64,000 nt of DNA from SABI01 sp964453215 (GTDB lineage Bacteria > Spirochaetota > Spirochaetia > Sphaerochaetales > Sphaerochaetaceae): positions 1 to 64,000 of the forward strand of contig CAYVRR010000001.1 in NCBI GenBank assembly GCA_964453215.1, given 5' to 3'. Positions 1 through 8,049 of this stretch are shown here, piece after piece. The translations under genes and the position numbers were made by a program. The notes below the pieces were generated by a model, which searched no databases, was not told where the DNA came from, and saw nothing but the letters and a program-made list of their open reading frames with translations. Position 1 is the first letter of the stretch. Every line of letters starts with the position of its first letter.

Positions 1-1017
1 CCAACACATTATAGTCCATACATTGCCGTAGATGAGTTTTCTCTTCACAAAGGTCATCGTTATGCAACGGTGATTATAGATTGGCAAACAGGAGAGATTT
101 TATTTCTTGAGGAAGGGAATCGAGAAGAACAGCTTCATCATTTTTTTGATCTCGTAGGACGCGAGTGGATGCGTCATGTAAAAGCTATTTCAATGGATAT
201 GAATGCTCAATATTGCAAAGCTATAGAAACTCGGTATCCTCATATTAAGATAGTCTATGATGCCTTTCATATTGTAAAAAATTTCAATGACCGCATCATA
301 ACAAACTTAAGACGACTTGAACAAAATCGTTTAAAAGAGCAAGAAGATGAAATTAGACAATCTATAAAGAAAACGCGAAAAGAATGCACTCCACTTCGAA
401 ATGGATCAGAGAAAAAGAAAGAATTGCTTCAACAACTCCATGAAGATCATCAAGCTTTAGATATTATTCGTGAGGATTATACTAAGTTGAAGCATTCACG
501 GTTCCATTTATTGAGTAGTAGAGAGGGACTCAGGAAGAAAGATGAAGTTGCAAGAGAACATAACAGAGAGTTACATGAGAAGTATGAAAAGAGAGGGTTA
601 TCTCTTCCGCCAGGAGAACGTAAATGGTCAGTTAGTAATGAGAAAAAGCTTGATACCGTACTTAGTAGCAATGAACATCTTAACATAGCTTTCTTTTTAG
701 GAGATCAGTTAAAAGGAGCTTTACAAACGAGAAATATTGAAGATCTTACATCTGGAATGGATCAATGGTTAGCACTCTCAAAGAAGTATGAAGTTAAGAT
801 TCCAATGCTTAAGTCATTTAATAAAATGCTCATCAATCGCATGGATGGAATCCTTTCAAGAGCTATGTATCCTATTTCCAATGGTCCTCTTGAGGGCGTT
901 AATAACATGATAAAAACTACGAGGAGAGCTGCCTACGGCTACAGAGACCAAGAATACTTCTTTTTAAGGATTTGGGATAATAGCAGAGCACATATTAAAT
1001 CAAGAAGGATTGCATAA
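1..1017 (+). CDS. ISL3-family transposase, 5' end outside window
   Basis: DDE transposase that would cut and rejoin the ends of an insertion sequence. The reading frame is open from base 1 (VDEFSLHKGHRYATVI is encoded before the GTG at 70), so the gene begins upstream of the window. The catalytic triad is visible: first Asp in AVDEFS, second Asp in ISMDMNAQY, and the Glu in GPLEGVNNMIK, followed by the typical RRAAYGYRD motif. The N-terminal zinc-finger/HTH part of ISL3 transposases is missing here, presumably because it lies outside. The C-terminus looks intact and ends just before a probable terminal inverted repeat. Confidence 0.93.
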   Translation, partial: PTHYSPYIAVDEFSLHKGHRYATVIIDWQTGEILFLEEGNREEQLHHFFDLVGREWMRHVKAISMDMNAQYCKAIETRYPHIKIVYDAFHIVKNFNDRIITNLRRLEQNRLKEQEDEIRQSIKKTRKECTPLRNGSEKKKELLQQLHEDHQALDIIREDYTKLKHSRFHLLSSREGLRKKDEVAREHNRELHEKYEKRGLSLPPGERKWSVSNEKKLDTVLSSNEHLNIAFFLGDQLKGALQTRNIEDLTSGMDQWLALSKKYEVKIPMLKSFNKMLINRMDGILSRAMYPISNGPLEGVNNMIKTTRRAAYGYRDQEYFFLRIWDNSRAHIKSRRIA

Positions 1018-1041
1018 CCCACAGAAAAATCCGATGAGCCC
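1018..1041. repeat. Probable right terminal inverted repeat of the ISL3-type element
   Basis: The sequence directly after the transposase stop, read inward from the end, begins GGGCTCATCGGATTTT and finishes TGTGGG. From memory, ISL3-family ends start GGCTC and lie a few bases after the transposase stop. The left end is outside the window, so the repeat pair and the 8-bp target duplication cannot be checked here. Confidence 0.5.
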
Positions 1042-1074
1042 ATAATATTTGAATGTGGGGTAAAAAAAAGCGGA

Positions 1075-1116
1075 GGTCAGCAGGAAGGTTGGGTGGGGAG
1101 AGAATCTCTGCTGACC
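1075..1116. other. Stem-loop beside the IS end
   Basis: GGTCAGCAG (1075-1083) pairs perfectly with CTGCTGACC (1108-1116) across a 24-base loop. No T-run follows on either strand, so it is not a convincing terminator. It lies just outside the predicted IS end and may belong to the interrupted locus. A short reading frame from ATG 1143 follows an AAAGGAGG sequence only one base away; I do not call it a gene. Confidence 0.4.
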
Positions 1117-1286
1117 CCCATGGAAATCACACTAAAGGAGGTATGAAAAAAACTGTTGCTCTGTACATACTTACATGCACCTTGTGTGCCAACTTTTCAT
1201 TTTTAATTAAATATTTATATATCTATATACAATACATCACTATGTAGAGAATTGGTTATAGTGCCTTGTCACCTCTTTGTGTAAGA

Positions 1287-1348
1287 AGTGTGAAGAAGTT
1301 GTGTGCAGATTTTTCACACTATAGATACATTGTGCACTGTTTGCACAA
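1287..1348. promoter_or_regulatory. Two inverted repeats upstream of the rhomboid promoter
   Basis: AGTGTGAA (1287-1294) and TTCACACT (1313-1320) are perfect inverted repeats. A second pair, TTGTGCA (1330-1336) and TGCACAA (1342-1348), has a 5-base spacer and abuts the -35 box at 1349. The second pair is centred about 47 bases before the predicted transcription start, a usual place for an activator site. No regulator can be named. Confidence 0.45.
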
Positions 1349-1378
1349 TTGACGAACTCAATTACAAATGAGTATGTT
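1349..1378 (+). promoter_or_regulatory. Promoter of the rhomboid gene, leaderless type
   Basis: TTGACG (1349-1354), an 18-base spacer and TATGTT (1373-1378). The -10 box ends 7 bases before the ATG at 1386, which would put the transcription start at about the start codon. Confidence 0.55.
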
Positions 1379-1385
1379 ACTGATT

Positions 1386-2018
1386 ATGAATAGATCAATC
1401 ATTAATAAGAAATTTAGATACTCATATACAAATATAACGTTAAAGCTCATTATTACCAATGTTATTATCTTTCTTCTCACAATGGTATCTGACTCGCTCT
1501 ATCTCTCTCTTGCTATGGTTCCAGGATTTATTGTCTACAAATATTGGATATGGCAGTTTGTTACCTACATGTTTGTTCACGGTGGGCTTAGCCATCTCTT
1601 TTTTAATATGTTTGGACTTTTTATATTTGGCACTCACGTTGAGAGGCAGTTAGGGAGTAAAGAGTTTCTCCTTTTCTATCTTCTTACTGGCACCTTAAGT
1701 GGTATATTCTCTTTTATTGCCTATCTTGTAGCTGGGGTAAATGTGATATTGGTTGGAGCAAGTGGAGCAATCTTTGCTGTTATGTTAGCTTTTGCAGTGT
1801 TTTATCCTCATGCGAGAATATTTGTGTTTGGGATTCTTCCTGTTAAAGCACCTGTTCTTGTTGTTGTATATGCAGCGATTGAACTTTTTAACCAGGTGGT
1901 AGGAACACGAGCTGGAGTTGCACACCTCACCCACTTAGCAGGGTTTGCTTTTGCATATCTGTATATGGTAGTGAGGCTAAAAATAAATCCTATCAAAGTC
2001 TTTCTTGACAATCGTTAA
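1386..2018 (+). CDS. Rhomboid-family intramembrane serine protease
   Basis: A polytopic membrane protease that cleaves substrates within the bilayer. Numbered from the ATG at 1386 (210 aa), the HGGLSHLFFN motif is at about 65-74, the catalytic Ser126 lies in GASGA, and the catalytic His183 lies in HLTHLAG. About six hydrophobic segments fill the protein, the minimal bacterial layout without extra domains. An in-frame ATG at 1368 adds six residues, but it lies between the -35 and -10 boxes of a good promoter, so 1386 is preferred. Its stop overlaps the stop of the convergent adenosine deaminase gene by four bases. Substrate unknown. Confidence 0.9.
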   Translation: MNRSIINKKFRYSYTNITLKLIITNVIIFLLTMVSDSLYLSLAMVPGFIVYKYWIWQFVTYMFVHGGLSHLFFNMFGLFIFGTHVERQLGSKEFLLFYLLTGTLSGIFSFIAYLVAGVNVILVGASGAIFAVMLAFAVFYPHARIFVFGILPVKAPVLVVVYAAIELFNQVVGTRAGVAHLTHLAGFAFAYLYMVVRLKINPIKVFLDNR

Positions 2019-3100
2019 GCATAGTGGGGAAACTCTTCTTTTAAAGCAGCATACTCTTTTTTAATAATATTGAAGATGATATCAATTCTCTCATTATGAT
2101 GAATAAATGCAGATTTCATTGCGTTTATTGTTATTCTCTCTAAGTCTTTTAAGGTAAGATTATACTCAGTTGTTGCTATAAGCATCTCTTTTGTGAGTGT
2201 TGTGTTACTCATGAGTCTATTATCTGTACATAAAAATACTCTGTAGGCATTTTTATAGAATTGGTAGAAAGGGTGAGAAGCAAAATCTTTTGCTGCCCCT
2301 GTTCCTACATTGCTAGATAAGCACATTTCAATAGGAATTCTCTTATCTTGAATGAAGTGGGCAAGTGAGCCCATTTTTTCAATCTGAATGCCATTCATAT
2401 GCATATCATCAATGAGCCGAGTTCCATGCCCTATTCGGTGTGCTCCACACACTTGTATAGCTTGCCAAATTGACTCAAGTCCAAACCCCTCTCCAGCATG
2501 AATTGTGATATTAAAGTTTTGATTTCGTATATATTGAAATGCCTCTAGATGAGCTTTAGGGGGGTTGCCATGTTCATCTCCAGCAAGGTCTAGGGCAACA
2601 ACACCATGAGTTCTATATGCAACAGCGAGTTTTGCAATTTGAAGTGATATTGATGGACTTTGATTTCGCATCGCACACAGGATGAGTCCGTAGGAAATCC
2701 TTGTTCTTCTCACCCCTTCATCAAGTCCTTCAAGAACAGCTTCAACAACTTCTTCAAGGCTAAGCCCTTTTTCAAGGTGTAATATTGGGGCAAATCTAAT
2801 TTCTGCGTAGACAACATTATCTTTAGCAAGGTCTTCTATTGTTTCTATTGCCGCCCTTTTTAACGCTTTTCTTGTTTGTAATACGCCAACTGTGACGCTA
2901 AATGTTTCTAAATAGAGGGGGAGACTTTTTCTTTCACATCCTCGAGAAAACCACTCTTGTAACTCTTTTTCATCATAGGAAGGAAGGGGGAAATGTACTT
3001 CTTTAGCTAATTCAATGATGGTACTCACCCGCATACTTCCATCGAGGTGATCATGAAGTTCTACTTTTGGTACTCTTTTAATAATATCTATTGGTATCAT
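2015..3100 (-). CDS. add: Adenosine deaminase
   Basis: Zinc enzyme converting adenosine or deoxyadenosine to inosine in purine salvage, in the cytoplasm. The 361-aa length is normal for the family. Visible motifs are the N-terminal HDHLDGS metal site (His16 and His18), the HAGEG motif with the catalytic Glu, the IGHGTRL metal-ligand motif and the FLCTDNR aspartate motif near the C-terminus. The start codon is preceded by AAGG at close range, and a TATAGT box lies 10 bases upstream. The 3' end overlaps the convergent rhomboid gene by four bases. An aminodeoxyfutalosine deaminase is possible in this superfamily, but the motifs fit Add better. Confidence 0.9.
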   Translation of the reverse strand: MIPIDIIKRVPKVELHDHLDGSMRVSTIIELAKEVHFPLPSYDEKELQEWFSRGCERKSLPLYLETFSVTVGVLQTRKALKRAAIETIEDLAKDNVVYAEIRFAPILHLEKGLSLEEVVEAVLEGLDEGVRRTRISYGLILCAMRNQSPSISLQIAKLAVAYRTHGVVALDLAGDEHGNPPKAHLEAFQYIRNQNFNITIHAGEGFGLESIWQAIQVCGAHRIGHGTRLIDDMHMNGIQIEKMGSLAHFIQDKRIPIEMCLSSNVGTGAAKDFASHPFYQFYKNAYRVFLCTDNRLMSNTTLTKEMLIATTEYNLTLKDLERITINAMKSAFIHHNERIDIIFNIIKKEYAALKEEFPHYA

Positions 3101-3172
3101 GCCTTATACTACTATAGAGTAGCTTTAAGGACAACTAAATAACGATTGATAGTGCTCCTCCTCTTTACTTAT

Positions 3173-3199
3173 TACCCCCTTTGGTATTCAATAGGGGTA
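3173..3199. promoter_or_regulatory. Inverted repeat before the ankyrin gene
   Basis: TACCCC (3173-3178) pairs with GGGGTA (3194-3199) across a 15-base loop, between the divergent adenosine deaminase and ankyrin genes. It could be an operator or a leader hairpin; its function is not known. Confidence 0.3.
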
Positions 3200-3228
3200 G
3201 GTGTAGATAATTTCACCAGGAGGCGTCA

Positions 3229-3738
3229 ATGGATTTAACAGAACTTCAAGAAGCTCTATTTGCTGAATGTGATGTGGCAAAAGATGTTAAGAAAATTGTT
3301 TCATTAATTGAACAAGGCGCTAATATACATGGCGTTGATGATTATGGTCTCACTCCCTTGATGAGGGCAGCACTTTTTAATTCTAGTGCAAAGGTGATAA
3401 AAACTTTAGTAGAAGCTGGTTCTGATGTGTTTTATAGAGAACCTCAATATAAATCAACTGCGTTGCAGTTAGCGGCTAATCACAACCAGAATGCGAGTAT
3501 TATTGAAGCCCTTGTAGAGGCTGGAAGTGACTTGTTTGATGTAAACTATTTAGGGGAAACAGCCCTTATTATGGCTGTAAATAGTGGCAATAGCACGAGA
3601 GTAATCTCTGCCCTCATTCGATGTGGCAGCGATGTACACGCTCGTGATTACCAAGATAAGAGTGCTCTAGATTATGCAGTACAAGCAAAACGGGCCTATG
3701 TTGTAAAAATATTGAGAGCAGCTGGAGCTGTAGGATAG
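3229..3738 (+). CDS. Ankyrin-repeat protein
   Basis: A 169-aa protein made almost wholly of about four ankyrin repeats. The repeat cores GLTPLMRAA, KSTALQLAANH, GETALIMAVNS and DKSALDYAVQA recur about every 35 residues. There is no signal peptide or membrane segment, so it should be cytoplasmic and bind a partner protein. A strong AGGAGG at about 3219-3224 fixes the start. It is transcribed alone, with a hairpin overlapping its stop. The partner cannot be inferred from its neighbours. Confidence 0.88.
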   Translation: MDLTELQEALFAECDVAKDVKKIVSLIEQGANIHGVDDYGLTPLMRAALFNSSAKVIKTLVEAGSDVFYREPQYKSTALQLAANHNQNASIIEALVEAGSDLFDVNYLGETALIMAVNSGNSTRVISALIRCGSDVHARDYQDKSALDYAVQAKRAYVVKILRAAGAVG

Positions 3739-3761
3739 ACCAATTACCCTTTTAATTGGTC
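3738..3761 (+). terminator. Terminator-like hairpin after the ankyrin gene
   Basis: GACCAATT pairs perfectly with AATTGGTC across an 8-base loop, followed by a pyrimidine-rich stretch (ccatcttctcttt). It overlaps the 3' end of convergent proS, so it may serve both genes. The missing clean T-run lowers confidence. Confidence 0.45.
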
Positions 3762-5480
3762 CATCTTCTCTTTGATTATCTTCTTTATCTCTTCTACAAT
3801 ATTAGAGATGGGGATAGTAATGGTTGTGTTTAAATCTTCTCTGAGTTTTAACTCAACAACACCATCTTTTAATCCCCTTTGTCCTAAGGTGATTCTAAGT
3901 GGAATTCCTATGAGATCTGCATCAGCAAATTTAACCCCTGCGCTCTCTTTTCTTTCATCATAGAGCACTTCAATACCTTCACGTGTGAGTTCATCATACA
4001 GTGCATCAGATGGTTCACTATCCTTTAATAAAGAGACAAAGTGTACTTGGTAGGGACTTGTCGTGATGGGAAGAATAAGGCCCTTTTCATCATGATACTC
4101 TTCTGCTAGGCATGCTAACAGGCGTCCAACCCCTATTCCATAGGAGCCCATGATAACAGGTTTGCGTGTCCCTTTTTCATCTTGATATGTTACTCCTAGT
4201 GCATCTGAATAGCGAGTTCCAAGTTGGAAGATGTTTCCAATTTCTATTCCCTTACTGATATTAAGAGGGTGGCCGCAAGTGGTGCAGATATCTCCCTTTT
4301 TAGCAGATGCGATGTCACTCACTATTCCATTATAATCTCTTAAGAAGTTTGTATTAATATAGTGGTACTCTTCACTATTTGCTCCAGCAACTAAATTGTT
4401 GCTTTTGGCAACAGAATCATCTACTACAACAATGACTGACTCAGTTGCTCCAATAGGGGAACCATACCCAGGGGTCATCTTCATAGCCCTAATTTCTTCT
4501 TCATGGGCTACTCGTAATCCATTCGCTTTAGAAGCATGTTGAAGCTTATTCTCTTCTATCTCCATATCGCCCCTAATTACACCAATTATTAGCTTTTCTT
4601 CCTCTTCTCCTGTTTTATCATCAACAAAGGAGCCCATCATAAAGAGAGCTTTTGCTGTTTTACGGGTGGGGATATCTAAAAATTGGGCAAGTTCTTCTAT
4701 TGTTTTACAATTGGGAGTATGAACTTTCTCCATCTTCTTTTCTGCTTCTTGATAATACTCTTTTACACATGTTGCCACCTGCCTATTTGCAGTGTAGTCA
4801 CACGATGAGCAGGTAATGATACTATCTTCTCCAATAGGGGAAAGGTACATATATTCATGTGCTACTTTTCCTCCCATCATTCCAGAATCACTTCCAACGG
4901 CAATGGAGGGAAGGCCACAGCGATTAAATATCTTAAAGTATGCATTGTAGTGGTTATTATATTGTACCTCTAATCCCTCTTGTGTGGTGTCAAAACTGTA
5001 TGAGTCTTTCATTGTGAATTCTCTTACTCGAATTAATCCAGCTCGAGGGCGAGGGTCATCTCTCCACTTTGTTTGAATTTGATACACAAGTTGAGGAAGC
5101 TGTTTGTAGCTATCTATTTGGTAGCGAGCAACATCACTCACACACTCTTCGTGTGTCATTGCGAGGACCATGTCTCTTCCTACTCGGTCTTTAAAACGAC
5201 TCATCTCTTTGTCGATAGAGTAATAGCGTCCAGTCTCTTTCCAAATATCTGCAGGGTTTACTACAGGCATCAAGATCTCTTGTCCCCCAATAGCGTCCAT
5301 TTCCTCTCTAATAATTTTTTCAATTTTTCTAATAGAAATTAGCCCTAAAGGTAGGAGGGTGAATACGCCAGCTCCAAGTTGTTCAATGAATCCACAGCGG
5401 AGAAGAAAAGCATATCCATCTGAATCTGCAGAAGCAGGTGCTTCTCGTAAAGTGCGAGAAAATAGGCGGGACATTTTCAT
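3744..5480 (-). CDS. proS: Prolyl-tRNA synthetase (bacterial type with editing domain)
   Basis: Charges tRNA-Pro with proline. It is a class II synthetase with an N-terminal catalytic core (LFSRTLREAP start, RAGLIRVREFTMKDSYSF motif 2 region), an inserted YbaK-like editing domain at roughly residues 230-390 and motif 3 (GSYGIGVGRLLA). An anticodon-binding domain ends the protein, as in the long bacterial ProS form. The frame is open to a GTG-type start at 5543, but AAGGAG seven bases before the ATG at 5480 and the family-typical MKMSRLFS start support 5480 (578 aa). It stands alone between convergent and divergent neighbours. Confidence 0.95.
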   Translation of the reverse strand: MKMSRLFSRTLREAPASADSDGYAFLLRCGFIEQLGAGVFTLLPLGLISIRKIEKIIREEMDAIGGQEILMPVVNPADIWKETGRYYSIDKEMSRFKDRVGRDMVLAMTHEECVSDVARYQIDSYKQLPQLVYQIQTKWRDDPRPRAGLIRVREFTMKDSYSFDTTQEGLEVQYNNHYNAYFKIFNRCGLPSIAVGSDSGMMGGKVAHEYMYLSPIGEDSIITCSSCDYTANRQVATCVKEYYQEAEKKMEKVHTPNCKTIEELAQFLDIPTRKTAKALFMMGSFVDDKTGEEEEKLIIGVIRGDMEIEENKLQHASKANGLRVAHEEEIRAMKMTPGYGSPIGATESVIVVVDDSVAKSNNLVAGANSEEYHYINTNFLRDYNGIVSDIASAKKGDICTTCGHPLNISKGIEIGNIFQLGTRYSDALGVTYQDEKGTRKPVIMGSYGIGVGRLLACLAEEYHDEKGLILPITTSPYQVHFVSLLKDSEPSDALYDELTREGIEVLYDERKESAGVKFADADLIGIPLRITLGQRGLKDGVVELKLREDLNTTITIPISNIVEEIKKIIKEKMDQLKG

Positions 5481-5609
5481 GTAGATACTCCTTATTTGTA
5501 TCAATATCGTAGGCATTGTAGCAAAACTACCCCGTTCAGACAACGGTATCTACTTCTATTTCTTCACTAAAACAGGTAGAGTATACTTACCGTAGGAGGG
5601 TTAAAGAAA

Positions 5610-6263
5610 GTGGACATTTCATCATATCAAACAATTCGAGAAGAAGTAGCTTCAACTATGAGAAGATTATACTCAACACGACTGACAACAACGAGTGGTG
5701 GTAACATCTCTTTTAGAATCAACGAGGAGCTTTTTGCTATTACCCCAAGTCAAGTTGATAAAGCAACATTGACTTATGATGTAATTGCAATCGTTGGGTT
5801 TGATAATACCAACTATACACCTCATCTTCCTCTAAGTATAGAAAGTGAGATGCACAGAAGAGTATTACTCACCAGACCCGATATTCAAGCAGTGGTACAT
5901 GCTCATCCTGTCTATGCGTCATCTTTTACTGCAATGAAACAATCTATTAATACAAAACTTCTCGCAGAGAGTTGGTTTTTATTAGAAGAGCCATCATTTG
6001 CTCCGTATGAGAGAATGGGAACACCAGACTTAGCTGCATCTGTTGAAAAATGTGTTGCAAGTAGTGATGTTGTTCTCATGGAAAACCATGGTGTGTTGAC
6101 AGTAGGGAAGACTCTCATCAATGCCTTTGACCTCATTGAAGTGTTAGAAAATAGTGCAAAGATGACTTTTATTACCCACATGTTGAGTGTAGGGAATTGG
6201 GATGTGAGTCCATTAAGTGAAAGCAGATGTGATGAGCTCATGAGAATGAAAAAAGGTAATTAG
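5610..6263 (+). CDS. Class II aldolase/adducin-family protein
   Basis: A 217-aa zinc aldolase of the fuculose-phosphate/ribulose-phosphate epimerase family, cleaving or rearranging a phosphorylated sugar. The metal ligands are seen in VHAHPVYAS and ENHGVLTVG, and the TTSGGNIS phosphate loop is present near residue 30. It starts with GTG at 5610, ten bases after AGGAGG. It is four bases upstream of the DUF6062-like gene, so the two are probably cotranscribed. L-fuculose-1-phosphate aldolase would suit the fucosidase locus 36 kb away, but L-ribulose-5-phosphate 4-epimerase or a tetronate-phosphate decarboxylase cannot be ruled out. Confidence 0.85.
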   Translation: MDISSYQTIREEVASTMRRLYSTRLTTTSGGNISFRINEELFAITPSQVDKATLTYDVIAIVGFDNTNYTPHLPLSIESEMHRRVLLTRPDIQAVVHAHPVYASSFTAMKQSINTKLLAESWFLLEEPSFAPYERMGTPDLAASVEKCVASSDVVLMENHGVLTVGKTLINAFDLIEVLENSAKMTFITHMLSVGNWDVSPLSESRCDELMRMKKGN

Positions 6264-6267
6264 TAAT

Positions 6268-6999
6268 ATGAAATACCTTCTAGAGACAATACCTGTATGG
6301 GATGCCCTTGAAAAAGGGGATGAGTGTCTTATGTGCCACCTTATGAAGGAGGCACACAAAGATGCAATTGACTACTATATGGGCTCTAGTGTTATGCATA
6401 GTGAGACAAGAATTGAGGTGAATAAGATAGGGTTTTGTCCCACTCACTGGAGTGATCTTATGAATAAGAGAGCAGCTCAGTCTCTCTCTCTTGTATCACA
6501 CACCTTTTTATTAGAAACGATGAAAGATCTTGGTACACACAAAAAGAGCATCTTAAAAAGTAAAAAGGGGAAGGGCTTAGAAAAAGAGATAGATTCTCTC
6601 ATCTCTTTTCTTGATAAAAGGGAAAAGGGGTGTCTTGTTTGTAGGAAAATGGAAACTCGGTTACTACGCTACGCCTTCACCCTCGTAAAACTCTTTACTG
6701 AAAATGATGAGTTTAAGAGTTCTTTTTTATCCTCTAAAGGGCTATGTCTTTATCATACAAAAGATGTGTTAAAGATGGCAAAAAAAGTATTACCCAAAGA
6801 TGTATGCTATTCTTTTTCTCATGAACTTGTTGAATTAGTCTATTCAAATCTAGAGCGTCTTGAAAAAGAGGTCTTATGGATGACTCAAAAGTATAAAGTT
6901 GAACATATAGATGCACCATGGAATGGGTGTGAAGATGCTCATACGAGGGTAATACGTAAGACTATTGGCGAGGGCCGCCTCTTTTCTTTAGAGAAATAG
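6268..6999 (+). CDS. DUF6062-like Cys/His-rich protein
   Basis: A 243-aa soluble protein of unknown function. It starts LETIPVWDALEKGDECLMCHL, the opening I associate with the DUF6062 family. Cys/His pairs recur: CLMC near residue 20, GFCPTH near 50, CLVC near 120 and LCLYH near 160. The arrangement suggests two pseudo-repeats, each with a CxxC followed by CxxH, and therefore metal binding. It follows the aldolase gene by four bases with no clear ribosome binding site, so translational coupling is likely. Its last 38 bases overlap the 3' end of the convergent gene. Confidence 0.75.
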   Translation: MKYLLETIPVWDALEKGDECLMCHLMKEAHKDAIDYYMGSSVMHSETRIEVNKIGFCPTHWSDLMNKRAAQSLSLVSHTFLLETMKDLGTHKKSILKSKKGKGLEKEIDSLISFLDKREKGCLVCRKMETRLLRYAFTLVKLFTENDEFKSSFLSSKGLCLYHTKDVLKMAKKVLPKDVCYSFSHELVELVYSNLERLEKEVLWMTQKYKVEHIDAPWNGCEDAHTRVIRKTIGEGRLFSLEK

Positions 7000-7531
7000 G
7001 GAGAATGAGTTGTTTTTCATCAATCTCCAAATCTCCTATTTCTCGTCGCTTTAAAAATGAGCAGTGTTGATGTTCCATATAGAAATGGTAGTAATCAACA
7101 AATAACTCATCACTTCTATAAATGAGAATATAATCTTTCATTGGTAAAAGTGCTATTGCGAGGGTCAGGTCACACTTGGTTGTATTTCCAAGGGTGTGTA
7201 ATCCCATAAGTTCACTTTCACTTAAATACCTATTTCTCACTACAATTGACATCAAGGCATCCCTATTATCATCGTTTCTATCATGAATTAATATATCTGG
7301 AACAAGGGCTTTTGAGTTCTCTGTTGCCACTAAGCCCATGTCTATGTAGTAGTGAGCGAGCTTTGGAAGTAATTCTTGCTGCAGCGTGAGGGCAAGACGA
7401 AAAGAGAATGGCACTCTCAGTGAACCTATCTTCAATAGATATGAATCCTCTGAAGAGACAGTTGAAAGAGAGTGAATAAATGTCTCAAAGAGTCGTATTA
7501 TTGAATATCTTTCGCTAGTCTGTACTTTCAT
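6962..7531 (-). CDS. Hypothetical protein, possible degenerate nuclease-fold protein
   Basis: I do not recognise this 189-aa protein with confidence. The middle contains LVPDILIHDRNDDNRDALMS followed by IVVRN. This recalls the PDxxxH-(D/N)-then-ExK pattern of some restriction-nuclease-fold proteins, but the expected E-x-K residues are absent (VVR). There is no signal peptide or membrane segment. Start: the ATG at 7531 follows AGGATAAG and an extended -10 box (TGATACAAT, ending eight bases upstream), suggesting a near-leaderless mRNA. It overlaps the DUF6062-like gene tail to tail by 38 bases. Confidence 0.65.
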   Translation of the reverse strand: MKVQTSERYSIIRLFETFIHSLSTVSSEDSYLLKIGSLRVPFSFRLALTLQQELLPKLAHYYIDMGLVATENSKALVPDILIHDRNDDNRDALMSIVVRNRYLSESELMGLHTLGNTTKCDLTLAIALLPMKDYILIYRSDELFVDYYHFYMEHQHCSFLKRREIGDLEIDEKQLILPISLKKRGGPRQ

Positions 7532-7560
7532 CTTATCCTATTGTATCACAAAAGAGATAA

Positions 7561-7956
7561 TTAAAGGAAATTAATATCATACTTCATCGTAGCTACTTTA
7601 GAGAGGGTGTTGTATTGAGAGCAATACCGTGTTGCTATCTCAAAAGCTTTTTTGAACTTCTTCTCATCACCTACCCCTTTAGCTTCAACTTTGATAGTAA
7701 CAGTTTCAAGCATGCCTACCTTGTCATCCCCTTTGACACCAACAATATCAATATCTGTTGTGCTATATTCAAATTGCATTTTCTCAGCAACTGACTCAAA
7801 GGTTTTGTAAAGGCAATAGGAGAGACCACCTAATAATAGTTCATAAGGAGCTACACTCCCTTTTTCACTTCCTAAGGCAACTGTTGATCCTTTATCAGTA
7901 ATTAATGTTCCACTAGACATATTGTATGTTGTTAAAACGTGAATTGATTCACCCAT
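7561..7956 (-). CDS. OsmC-family protein
   Basis: A small (131 aa) OsmC/Ohr-fold protein, in well-studied members a thiol peroxidase acting on organic hydroperoxides. The two conserved cysteines are visible: Cys48 in LSYCLYKTF and Cys112 in RYCSQYN. A GAGG ribosome binding site lies eight bases before the ATG at 7956. The sequence resembles the YhfA-like branch more than classical Ohr, so its exact substrate is uncertain. It follows the flavoprotein gene on the same strand, with a small hairpin (AAGGGG-CTTCA-CCCCTT, 8019-8035) between them. Confidence 0.85.
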   Translation of the reverse strand: MGESIHVLTTYNMSSGTLITDKGSTVALGSEKGSVAPYELLLGGLSYCLYKTFESVAEKMQFEYSTTDIDIVGVKGDDKVGMLETVTIKVEAKGVGDEKKFKKAFEIATRYCSQYNTLSKVATMKYDINFL

Positions 7957-8049
7957 GTTAATTCCTCACTTATTTATTTTTACTTTTTATAAAAGTAATC
8001 ATGTTTTCATCTCTCGTAAAGGGGCTTCACCCCTTAAGGTAGATGCTCC

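Noticed and set aside
1053..1247. 64-codon frame after the IS
   Set aside because: No ribosome binding site at its start, low-complexity end and it spans a hairpin; the inner ATG 1143 has AGGAGG only one base away, too close to be usable.
5481..5543. Longer N-terminus for prolyl-tRNA synthetase
   Set aside because: A good AAGGAG precedes ATG 5480, and the family start MSRLFS follows at once.
8019..8035. AAGGGG-CTTCA-CCCCTT as terminator of the flavoprotein gene
   Set aside because: The stem is only six pairs and the minus-strand T-run is just three bases; noted under the OsmC entry only.
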